Shown here piece by piece: positions 26,901-32,498 of a stretch of DNA of 37,033 nt; position 1 is the first letter of the stretch, and every line of letters starts with the position of its first letter. A model generated the notes under the pieces. It did not search any database. It was not told where the DNA came from and worked only from the letters and a program-made list of their open reading frames with translations. Location: positions 1-37,033 of the forward strand of contig JBJKPP010000083.1 of the NCBI GenBank assembly GCA_046706145.1, in the 5' to 3' direction. A program made the position numbers and the translations under genes. Source of the DNA: JBJKPP01 sp046706145 (GTDB lineage Bacteria; Bacteroidota; Ignavibacteria; Ignavibacteriales; Ignavibacteriaceae).

Positions 26901-27719
26901 TTCAGCATCTTTAAGTCTTTCAACATCATCTTCTGTAAGCACACTATCTCTTGTCAAGAAAATCTCACCGGTTGACATATCAAAAATATCACTGGCAATT
27001 GTTCTGCCGATGTAATCTTCAGCTTTAACCTTAGCTAAATCAATTTCTTCAATCAAATTGAACAAGTTCAATATCTCTTCATCAGATTGATAACCTAAAG
27101 CCCTCAATAAGGTTGTTGATGGCACCTTTTTTCTTCTATCTATATATACGTACATCACATGATTTATATCAGTAGCAAACTCAACCCAGGATCCCCTCAA
27201 AGGAATAATCCTTGCAGAATATATAGGAGTACCATTTGGATGGACAGTTTGAGAAAAAGCGACACCAGGAGATCTATGTAATTGTGTAACTATAACTCTC
27301 TCTGCACCGTTAATAATAAAAGTACCCTTTTCGGTCATGAAGGGAAGATTGCCCAGGTAAACTTCCTGTTCAACACTGTTTACAAATTCTTCTGTTTCTG
27401 GATCCTTTGCTGACAAACGAAGTTTTGCTTTTAAAGGAGCAGAAAATGTAAGACCTCTTTCCAAGCACTCAGGTATTGAGTATCTGGATTTTTCAACGTA
27501 ATACTCAATAAAATCAAGCCTATAATTTTCCTTGTTATCAAAAATCGGGAAATTGGTATTAAAAACTGCCTGAAGTCCTTTGTTTTCTCTTTTCGATGGA
27601 GGAATTCTCTGTTGAGCAAAATCCTCAAAAGAATCCAACTGGATGCTTAGGAGACTGGGTGCCTCAATTACAGAAGTAATCTTACCAAAGGAAATCCTAT
27701 TATTATTGTTAGTATTCAA
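23952..27719 (-). CDS. rpoB: RNA polymerase beta subunit
   Basis: Beta forms one pincer of RNA polymerase. The 1255-residue protein includes the rifampicin pocket ([20 protein letters not shown], then MSALGPGGL), in which the usual resistance positions are wild type. It also has [27 protein letters not shown] and [20 protein letters not shown]. The start is TTG with GGAGG seven bases upstream and RISFGKI shortly after. I found no nearer in-frame ATG. It follows rplL across a 138-base gap holding an attenuator-like hairpin. Confidence 0.97.
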   Translation of the reverse strand: [1255 protein letters not shown]

Positions 27720-27789
27720 TTTGCTACCTCCAATTTTTAAGCTTTTTACTAACTATTCGGAACATTAATCAACGTTTTCTATAAAAATA

Positions 27790-27830
27790 CTAAAAAGTGA
27801 TTGGGCAGATTAATCCGCCCATCACTTTTT
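27790..27830 (-). terminator. Attenuator-like hairpin between rplL and rpoB
   Basis: On the minus strand a long stem pairs AAAAGTGAT with ATCACTTTT (one bulged base), then GGGC with GCCC across a mismatch, then GATT with AATC. It is followed by TTTTTAGTATTTTTATAG. In E. coli a partial terminator at this position sets the ratio of L7/L12 to RNA polymerase, and this hairpin probably does the same. No clear promoter follows before rpoB. Confidence 0.75.
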
Positions 27831-27857
27831 TCGCAAAAGAATGTTTTCTAATTTTTA

Positions 27858-28244
27858 TTAAGTGAGTTCTACAGTTGCGCCGGCTTCTTCGAATTCTTTT
27901 TTGAGCTTTTCTGCTTCGTCTTTTGGAATGCCTTCCTTTACTGGTTTTGGCGCAGAATCAACCAGGTCTTTAGCTTCTTTCAAGCCTAATCCGGTATGAG
28001 CTCTAACTACTTTGATGACATTAATTTTCTTGTCTCCAGCGCTTTTAAGAATCACATTGAATTCTGTTTTTTCTTCAGCGGCTGCAGCATCACCTGCACC
28101 AGCTCCGGGAGCAGCGCCAGCCACTACGATTGGAGCCGCAGCGGTTACACCAAATTCATCTTCAAGTGCTTTCTTTAACTCAGACGCTTCTAAAAGGGAT
28201 AGTCCCTTTATCTTTTCAACTATCTCTGCTACTTTTTCTGCCAT
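27858..28244 (-). CDS. rplL: Large subunit ribosomal protein L7/L12
   Basis: L7/L12 forms the flexible stalk that recruits translational GTPases and is present in several copies per ribosome. The 128-residue protein has the N-terminal dimer domain (about 1-35), an Ala/Gly/Pro-rich hinge (AGAAPGAGAGDAAAAE) and the C-terminal domain with KINVIKVVRAHTGLGLKEAK and a final EEAGATVELT. It starts at ATG after rplJ. Confidence 0.98.
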   Translation of the reverse strand: MAEKVAEIVEKIKGLSLLEASELKKALEDEFGVTAAAPIVVAGAAPGAGAGDAAAAEEKTEFNVILKSAGDKKINVIKVVRAHTGLGLKEAKDLVDSAPKPVKEGIPKDEAEKLKKEFEEAGATVELT

Positions 28245-28278
28245 TTATTATATCTCCTAAGTTTTTTAAAATTCTAAG

Positions 28279-28806
28279 TTAAGCTGCTTCTTTTTTCTGT
28301 GCTATCTGATCAATTACGCTGACGAGGTCTCTCATAACAGCATTTATAGCTCCCACAATTCCGGAAGCCGGTGCGTTTATCGAGCTGAGAATTCCAGCAA
28401 TAATTTCTTTCTTTGAAGGTAATGAAGCCAACTCATTGAGCTGAGAACCATCAAAGTATTGATCTTCTATATAGCACGCTTTTAACTGAAGCTTTTGTGT
28501 TTCGGTAAAATACTTTTTAATTATCTTTGCAGGGATAACGGGATTATCGGCGTTAGTGAACGCGTAACCAGTCATTCCAATCAGATGGTCTGCCAGTTTT
28601 TCATATTTACCTGATTCTTTAAGAGCTCGCTTAAACAAAGTATTTTTAAATACTTTGTATTTTACTCCCTCTTTGCGGAATTGGTTTCGTATATCATCTA
28701 TTTCTGATACCGTTATTCCGCTGTAATCAGTCAAATAGACAGCAGACGATTTTTCAAGTATTTCTTTAACTTCTGAAATAACGTCTGTCTTTTCAACTTT
28801 ATTCAT
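28279..28806 (-). CDS. rplJ: Large subunit ribosomal protein L10
   Basis: L10 anchors L7/L12 dimers to the ribosome and in E. coli represses its own operon. The 175-residue sequence has VYLTDYSGITVSEIDDIRNQ, EGVKYKVFKNTLFKRAL and a C-terminal helix (about 140-175) that binds L7/L12. It starts at ATG with AGGAG upstream. A 72-base gap from rplA could hold an L10-binding leader, but I could not identify its fold. Confidence 0.96.
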   Translation of the reverse strand: MNKVEKTDVISEVKEILEKSSAVYLTDYSGITVSEIDDIRNQFRKEGVKYKVFKNTLFKRALKESGKYEKLADHLIGMTGYAFTNADNPVIPAKIIKKYFTETQKLQLKACYIEDQYFDGSQLNELASLPSKKEIIAGILSSINAPASGIVGAINAVMRDLVSVIDQIAQKKEAA

Positions 28807-28878
28807 ATTACTCCTATTTCTATTCTTTCCTAAAGGAGTTGATTAGAAGCATTTTATTTTGAGTGCGTAAAATCTTTT

Positions 28879-29571
28879 TTATGCCGAAGGTAACTCTTCT
28901 TTTGAAATTCTAATTCCAGGGCCCATTGTTGTCGATAAATAAATACTCTTAACATAAGTTCCTTTTGCAGAAGCCGGCTTTAATTTGATAATCGTATTTA
29001 AGAAAGTCTTTGTATTTTCAACCAGCTTATCTGCATCAAAACTTATTTTACCCAGCGAACTGTGGACTATTCCGGCCTTTTCAACTCTAAAATCAATTTT
29101 ACCAGCCTTAACTTCTTTAACTGCTTTCACTAAATCATTAGTCACAGTTCCGCTTTTAGGATTTGGCATTAGACCTTTAGGACCCAATATTCTGCCAAGT
29201 TTTCCTAACTCACCCATGGCATCCGGTGAAGCAACTACTACATCAACATCTGTCCAACCACCTTTAATTTTTTCCAGATATTCATCAAATCCCACATAAT
29301 CGGCTCCGGCTTCCAAAATCTCTTTTGCTGATGCTTTAGTGATTACTAAAACTCTAACATTTTTTCCTGTACCATGAGGCAGCGAAACACTTCCTCTAAC
29401 CATTTGGTCTGCATGTCTTGGATCTACTCCCAATCTAATAGCACAGTCCAAAGACTCATCAAATTTCAATTTGGAATTGTTTTTTAGAGCTTTTATTGCA
29501 TCTTGCAGAGAGTATTCTTTATTAATGTCTATATTCTTTAAAGCTTCTTTAAATCTTTTAGAACTTTTCAT
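28879..29571 (-). CDS. rplA: Large subunit ribosomal protein L1
   Basis: L1 forms the mobile stalk that guides deacylated tRNA out of the E site. The 230-residue protein has VDPRHADQMVRGSVSLPHGT, GRILGPKGLMPNPKSGTVT and a C-terminal STTMGPGIRISKEEL, all diagnostic. Length is normal. It lies 21 bases after rplK and starts at ATG. Confidence 0.97.
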   Translation of the reverse strand: MKSSKRFKEALKNIDINKEYSLQDAIKALKNNSKLKFDESLDCAIRLGVDPRHADQMVRGSVSLPHGTGKNVRVLVITKASAKEILEAGADYVGFDEYLEKIKGGWTDVDVVVASPDAMGELGKLGRILGPKGLMPNPKSGTVTNDLVKAVKEVKAGKIDFRVEKAGIVHSSLGKISFDADKLVENTKTFLNTIIKLKPASAKGTYVKSIYLSTTMGPGIRISKEELPSA

Positions 29572-29592
29572 TTTATTCCCAAAAAAATTTTG

Positions 29593-30018
29593 TTAATCTT
29601 CTACGGTTAATCCCATACTCCTGGCTGTGCCAGCGACCATGCTCATAGCATTTTCAACATTGTAAGCATTTAAATCAGGCATTTTTAATTCCGCAATTTC
29701 CTTTACTTGAGATCTCGAAACTTTTCCAACTTTATTACGATGTGATTCCGGAGAGCCTTTCTCAACTTTTGCGGCTCTTTTAAGAAGTACAGAAGCCGGA
29801 GGAGTTTTAGTAATAAACGTGAAAGATTTATCCGCATAAACTGTAATTACAACAGGAATAATTAAGTCGCCTTTATCTGCGGTTTTGGCATTAAACTGTT
29901 TACAAAATTCCATAATGTTGACGCCTTTTTGGCCCAAAGCTGGTCCAACAGGAGGCGAGGGATTAGCTTTTCCGGCCTGTATCTGAAGTTTTATGTAGCC
30001 CGATATTTTCTTAGCCAT
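29593..30018 (-). CDS. rplK: Large subunit ribosomal protein L11
   Basis: L11 is part of the GTPase-associated centre and is required for RelA activation in other bacteria. The 141-residue protein has GYIKLQIQAGKANPSPPVGP, LGQKGVNIMEFCKQFN and a C-terminal domain with YNVENAMSMVAGTARSMGL. Length is typical. It follows nusG by 14 bases and starts at ATG. Confidence 0.97.
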   Translation of the reverse strand: MAKKISGYIKLQIQAGKANPSPPVGPALGQKGVNIMEFCKQFNAKTADKGDLIIPVVITVYADKSFTFITKTPPASVLLKRAAKVEKGSPESHRNKVGKVSRSQVKEIAELKMPDLNAYNVENAMSMVAGTARSMGLTVED

Positions 30019-30032
30019 AAAATTACCTTTGG

Positions 30033-30569
30033 TTATTTCTCCAATTCAGCTTGAACAAAATCAATTTCTACGGGGGTTTTTCTTCCAAAAATAGAAACCA
30101 TTACTTTAATCTTCATCTTCTCTTCATTTACTTCCTCAACGGTTCCGCTAAAATTATTGAACGGTCCGTCAATGATTTTAACTATATCTCCAGTCCTGAA
30201 AATAGTTTCCATTCTCTCACCGTCATCTTCTTGAGATATTCTGCCGACTATTCTTTTAACTTCCTCAGGTTGAAGAGGCACTGGTCTATTTTTGTTACCA
30301 AGAAAACCCATTACCGATTGTAGATTCTGAATGAATTCCTTAACGAAGTTATCCAAATCAGCTTCTACTAATATATATCCCGGAAAGAAATTCTTGGTTT
30401 TGCTCTTTTTCTTCCCGTCTTTCACTTCAAAAACTTTTTCTGTTGGGACTAATACCTGGTGAATTTTTTCTTTCAATCCTTCATCTTCATCAAGCTCGGT
30501 TTCTATTAAAGTCTTTACTTTATTTTCATGCCCCGAAAAAGTCCTAACCACATACCATTTATATTCCAT
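30033..30569 (-). CDS. nusG: Transcription termination/antitermination factor NusG
   Basis: NusG binds RNA polymerase through its N-terminal domain and S10 or Rho through its C-terminal KOW domain. The 178-residue protein begins MEYKWYVVRTFSGHENKV, has FFPGYILVEADLD near the middle and FRTGDIVKIIDGPFNNFSGT as the KOW motif. There is no insertion of the kind seen in specialised paralogues, so it is the housekeeping copy. It lies 9 bases after secE and starts at ATG. Confidence 0.97.
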   Translation of the reverse strand: MEYKWYVVRTFSGHENKVKTLIETELDEDEGLKEKIHQVLVPTEKVFEVKDGKKKSKTKNFFPGYILVEADLDNFVKEFIQNLQSVMGFLGNKNRPVPLQPEEVKRIVGRISQEDDGERMETIFRTGDIVKIIDGPFNNFSGTVEEVNEEKMKIKVMVSIFGRKTPVEIDFVQAELEK

Positions 30570-30578
30570 AACAGTATC

Positions 30579-30761
30579 TTAAAATATTCCCTTAATTATT
30601 TGATTTACCACCAGGTCAACAACGTAAGTAAAAGCTGCTATAAGTAAGCAAACTACTATAACAACGCTAGTAGATTCCTTCAGCTCATCCTGGGTAGGCC
30701 AAGTAACCTTTTTCATTTCTTTTACCACATCGTTTACAAAGCCAACTATTTTTTCTTTCAT
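30579..30761 (-). CDS. secE: Protein translocase subunit SecE
   Basis: SecE stabilises SecY in the membrane. The 60-residue protein is the short single-span form. An amphipathic N-terminal part ends KKVTWPTQDELKESTSVVIV, the family signature. One transmembrane helix (about 30-55) follows. It lies between tRNA-Trp and nusG, as in many bacteria, and starts at ATG, with no evident ribosome site in the 35 bases after the tRNA. Confidence 0.95.
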   Translation of the reverse strand: MKEKIVGFVNDVVKEMKKVTWPTQDELKESTSVVIVVCLLIAAFTYVVDLVVNQIIKGIF

Positions 30762-30796
30762 ATCTATATATATAGTTTATTAAAAAGTTTCCGCTG

Positions 30797-30869
<73 letters not shown>

Positions 30870-30875
30870 ATTAAA

Positions 30876-31025
30876 TTATTTAGTTTCTCTATGCAGAGTA
30901 TGTTTTTTATCCCAACGGCAATATTTCTTATACTCCACCCTACCAGAATGTGTTCTTTTGTTCTTGGTAGTGGTATAATTCCTTCTCTTACACTCGGTGC
31001 ATTCCAGGGTAATGATTTCTCTCAT
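30876..31025 (-). CDS. rpmG: Large subunit ribosomal protein L33
   Basis: This 49-residue gene encodes a typical L33: MREIITLECTECKRRNYTTT at the start and KKHTLHRETK at the end. The first zinc pair (C9, C12) is kept. In the second pair only C36 remains and position 39 is Asp (YCRWDKK). So it lies between the zinc-binding and zinc-free forms and may bind metal weakly or not at all. It starts at ATG and sits directly before tRNA-Trp. No strong ribosome site is visible. Confidence 0.95.
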   Translation of the reverse strand: MREIITLECTECKRRNYTTTKNKRTHSGRVEYKKYCRWDKKHTLHRETK

Positions 31026-31103
31026 GGTTAAAACTATTATTTATGGTAATAATAAAAAATTCAAAAAAATATCTAATAATCATCTAGAGCTGACGACCGG
31101 ATT

Positions 31104-31118
31104 TCCGCCAGAGGCGGA
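31104..31118. repeat. 15-bp palindrome in the T loop of the decayed tRNA-Thr
   Basis: Perfect inverted repeat TCCGCC-AGA-GGCGGA. It follows the first T-loop bases (ATT) of the decayed copy and is joined without a spacer to a second palindrome. Confidence 0.85.
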
Positions 31119-31133
31119 TCAGCCTTCGGCTGA
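31119..31133. repeat. Second 15-bp palindrome in the same T loop
   Basis: Perfect inverted repeat TCAGCC-TTC-GGCTGA, directly after the previous element. The remaining T-loop bases (GAA) and T stem resume immediately after it. Confidence 0.85.
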
Positions 31134-31146
31134 GAACCGGTGATCT

Positions 31147-31162
31147 TCCCGACTTGTCGGGA
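31147..31162. repeat. 16-bp palindrome replacing the anticodon arm (Thr-like copy)
   Basis: Perfect inverted repeat TCCCGAC-TT-GTCGGGA. It occupies exactly the interval between the variable loop and position 26 of the decayed tRNA-Thr, where the intact gene has a 17-base anticodon arm. It belongs to the same family as the palindrome at 31530-31547; the outermost pair differs on both sides (T-A here, C-G there). Confidence 0.85.
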
Positions 31163-31224
31163 TGCTCTACTAACTTTGTTAATACAGCAGCTACTCCTGT
31201 CGCTAATAATTTCGTTGTAATCAG

Positions 31225-31297
31225 AGCTGACGACCGGGATTGAACCGGTGACCTCATCCTTACCAAGGATGTGCTCTACCAACTGAGCTACGTCAGC
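31225..31297 (-). tRNA. tRNA-Thr (anticodon GGT)
   Basis: The cloverleaf is complete: acceptor GCTGACG/CGTCAGC, D arm GCTCAGTTGGTAGAGC, anticodon stem CATCC/GGATG around loop TTGGTAA, and T stem ACCGG/CCGGT. The discriminator is U and CCA is not encoded. It belongs to the Tyr-Gly-Thr cluster that often precedes tuf in bacteria, but here no tuf follows. Confidence 0.95.
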
Positions 31298-31388
31298 AAT
31301 CACTCTAAATTAACTCTTGCGTATTCACTTACTAAATGCGTGATTGTCTCACAGTATCAGTTGAGCTGTCAAATACAAAACTCACTTG

Positions 31389-31462
31389 AGCGGGAGACGG
31401 GACTCGAACCCGCGACCAACAGCTTGGAAGGCTGTGACTCTAGCCAACTGAGTTACTCCCGC
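31389..31462 (-). tRNA. tRNA-Gly (anticodon TCC)
   Basis: The fold is complete: acceptor GCGGGAG/CTCCCGC, D arm ACTCAGTTGGCTAGAGT, anticodon stem ACAGC/GCTGT around loop CTTCCAA, T stem GCGGG/CCCGT with one G-U pair. The discriminator is U and CCA is not encoded. A decayed relative lies at 31518-31574. Confidence 0.95.
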
Positions 31463-31517
31463 ACTTAGGGAACCGTTATCTAAAACTTTTTCGTGTTTGC
31501 TCTAACTTTATTCAAAG

Positions 31518-31574
31518 AACCTGCGACCAACCCCGACAGGTCGGGGTTACTCTAGCCAGCTGAATTACTCCCGC
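31518..31574 (-). pseudogene. Decayed tRNA-Gly copy with anticodon arm replaced
   Basis: On the plus strand the segment keeps the T-stem end and variable loop (AACCTGCGACCA against AACCCGCGACCA). It also keeps the D arm and 5' acceptor (ACTCTAGCCAGCTGAATTAC then TCCCGC), with only two D-arm differences from the intact gene at 31389-31462. The anticodon arm is gone and an 18-base palindrome stands in its place. The 3' acceptor strand and half the T arm are lost, so it cannot form a full cloverleaf. Confidence 0.8.
31530..31547. repeat. 18-bp palindrome replacing the anticodon arm (Gly-like copy)
   Basis: Perfect inverted repeat ACCCCGAC-AG-GTCGGGGT, placed between the variable loop and position 26. 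Its 16-base core shares the CCCGAC/GTCGGG stem with the palindrome in the decayed tRNA-Thr. Confidence 0.85.
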
Positions 31575-31797
31575 ATTCCGACTTAACATTCAAAACTCTT
31601 TCGTAGCATTTACAGTCTTATCAAAAAACTGTAACCAATACCTTAAGAACGAATTACTATCATAGAATTAAAGATGCATTAAACTACACGGGTATGATTA
31701 TATCCCATGCCAGAAAAAAACTACTAATTTTTTAATGGATAATCTTGACTTGAAATTTAATGCCTTAATCAAACTTATTTATTGAACTTCAGAACCT

Positions 31798-31815
31798 ACC
31801 TGCCAGCAGGCAGGT
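31798..31815. repeat. 18-bp palindrome upstream of the tRNA-Gly relics
   Basis: Perfect inverted repeat ACCTGCC-AGCA-GGCAGGT; the match extends imperfectly outward to 31795-31819. Its core matches 13 of 16 bases with the palindrome between rpmJ and rpsM (3311-3326), with one compensated pair change. Confidence 0.8.
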
Positions 31816-31874
31816 TAGGGAAAACATTTTCAAAATTTATTTTCCCTCGACCCGCATTAACAAAAACCTTTATG

Positions 31875-31958
31875 TGGGCGGCGAGGGATTCGAACCCCCA
31901 AAGGCGTCAGCCAACGGATTTACAGTCCGCCCCGGCTCTCCAACTCCGGCGTCCGCCC
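31875..31958 (-). tRNA. tRNA-Tyr (anticodon GTA)
   Basis: This is a long-variable-arm tRNA: acceptor GGGCGGA/GCCGCCC, D stem CCGG/CCGG, anticodon stem GCGGA/TCCGT around loop CTGTAAA, a 14-base variable region, and T loop TTCGAAT. Discriminator A fits tyrosine. The seventh acceptor pair is an A-G mismatch and CCA is not encoded. It is the first of the tRNA cluster in transcription order. Confidence 0.93.
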
Positions 31959-31983
31959 ATTTTTAAATAAAAGACAGACAACA

Positions 31984-32012
31984 AATATATTTGCATTGCA
32001 AGAAAAATGCAA
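31984..32012 (-). promoter_or_regulatory. Possible promoter of the tRNA-Tyr cluster
   Basis: On the minus strand TTGCAT (32007-32012) and TATATT (31984-31989) are 17 bases apart, placing a start site about 20 bases upstream of tRNA-Tyr. The -35 matches only three of six consensus bases, but the -10 is good and reads TATATTTG, which also resembles the Bacteroidota -7 motif TAnnTTTG. Confidence 0.45.
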
Positions 32013-32056
32013 ATAAATGCTGTTTTGCTGAGCTTTGCAGAACTTGTGTTATTTTC

Positions 32057-32083
32057 AAAAAGTTCAAAAAAGTTTGAATTTTT
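32057..32083 (-). terminator. Weak AT-rich hairpin after the his operon
   Basis: Two five-base arms on each side, with one bulged base, pair as AAAAATTCAA / TTGAA(C)TTTTT just past the thioesterase stop. The stem is almost all A-T and the only T-run is its own arm, so termination efficiency is doubtful. It is the only candidate between the his genes and the tRNA cluster. Confidence 0.35.
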
Positions 32084-32084
32084 A

Positions 32085-32498
32085 TCAAATTGTATATTTA
32101 GAGATGATGTTCTCGGGAATTCGAACTGGTCTTAGTGTATTCTTTGATATCATAGTATAAATAAAATGGCCATCAGCAGAGATGTGGCTGGTATCTTTAA
32201 AGACAATCCAAAAGTTGACTTTACACTGTGCTCCTTCAAAAGAATCAAGCTGTGTTCTTACTATAATTTTGTCGTCTAACTTGAGCGCACGCTTATAACT
32301 TATCTGCACAGAAGAAACTACCCAATTATAACCCAAGTCAAAAAAATCATTCATAGACATTTTGTAATCTTTTATCATCTGCTCATAACGAGCGGCCATA
32401 ACATAATCCAAATATTTCGAGTTATGTACATGATTATTCAAATCTATATCATCTGGCCTAATCGTAATCTCTGATTCAAAAATAGAATAATTAGTCAT
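32085..32498 (-). CDS. Acyl-CoA thioesterase-like hotdog protein (4HBT family)
   Basis: The 137-residue protein looks like a single hotdog domain of the 4-hydroxybenzoyl-CoA thioesterase type. The N-terminal RPDDIDLNNHVHNSKYLDY motif carries the aspartate D19 typical of the catalytic helix, and SYKRALKLDDKIIVRT is the expected central strand region. The substrate cannot be read from sequence. Its start overlaps the hisIE end by 8 bases, so it is translated with the his genes, though no role in histidine synthesis is known for this family. Start is ATG. Confidence 0.8.
   Translation of the reverse strand: MTNYSIFESEITIRPDDIDLNNHVHNSKYLDYVMAARYEQMIKDYKMSMNDFFDLGYNWVVSSVQISYKRALKLDDKIIVRTQLDSFEGAQCKVNFWIVFKDTSHISADGHFIYTMISKNTLRPVRIPENIISKYTI

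Larger units (their letters stand above)
31088..31188 (-). pseudogene. Decayed tRNA-Thr copy carrying palindromic inserts
   Basis: This aligns with the intact tRNA-Thr at 31225-31297 along its whole length. Matching parts, as read on the plus strand, are the acceptor 3' strand (GCTGACG), the T stem ACCGG...CCGGT, the variable loop (GATCT against GACCT) and the D-arm side (TGCTCTACTAACT). Two 15-base palindromes sit inside the T loop and a 16-base palindrome stands in place of the anticodon arm. The D stem is broken and only about four of seven acceptor pairs remain, so a working tRNA is not expected. Confidence 0.8.
31463..31874. other. Spacer with tRNA relics between tRNA-Gly and tRNA-Tyr
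   Basis: These 412 bases have no credible protein gene. They hold a clear decayed tRNA-Gly copy (31518-31574), a weaker possible third Gly-like copy starting near 31627, and a palindrome at 31798-31815. Spacer blocks after the intact and the first decayed Gly copies resemble each other (both contain AAAACT and TTTCGT), which suggests tandem duplication of a tRNA-plus-spacer unit followed by decay. The rest is AT-rich and unassigned. Confidence 0.6.

Noticed and set aside
28807..28878. L10-binding leader before rplJ
   Set aside because: The 72-base gap has only a short TCCT/AGGA hairpin. I could not build the kink-turn fold of known L10 leaders.
31026..31087. Promoter for rpmG (TTGAAT with AATAAT)
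   Set aside because: Both boxes are weak and the region is nearly all A and T, so many equal matches exist.
31026..31224. Remnant of a tuf gene between tRNA-Thr and rpmG
   Set aside because: No frame in this stretch encodes recognisable EF-Tu residues.
31073..31303. Minus-strand open frame starting MIADVAQLVEHILG and similar short frames across the tRNA genes
   Set aside because: They are translations of tRNA-Thr and its relic. Such frames are a common artefact over tRNA genes.
31088..31574. CRISPR-like array from repeated palindromes
   Set aside because: The units are 15-18 bases, differ in sequence, and have no regular spacers or cas genes nearby.
31697..31702. Perfect TATAAT on the minus strand in the tRNA spacer
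   Set aside because: No acceptable -35 lies 16-19 bases upstream and the nearest intact tRNA is about 235 bases downstream. A chance match in AT-rich DNA is likelier.
31782..31970. Plus-strand open frame over tRNA-Tyr
   Set aside because: It reads the complement of the tRNA gene and a palindrome, so no protein is expected.
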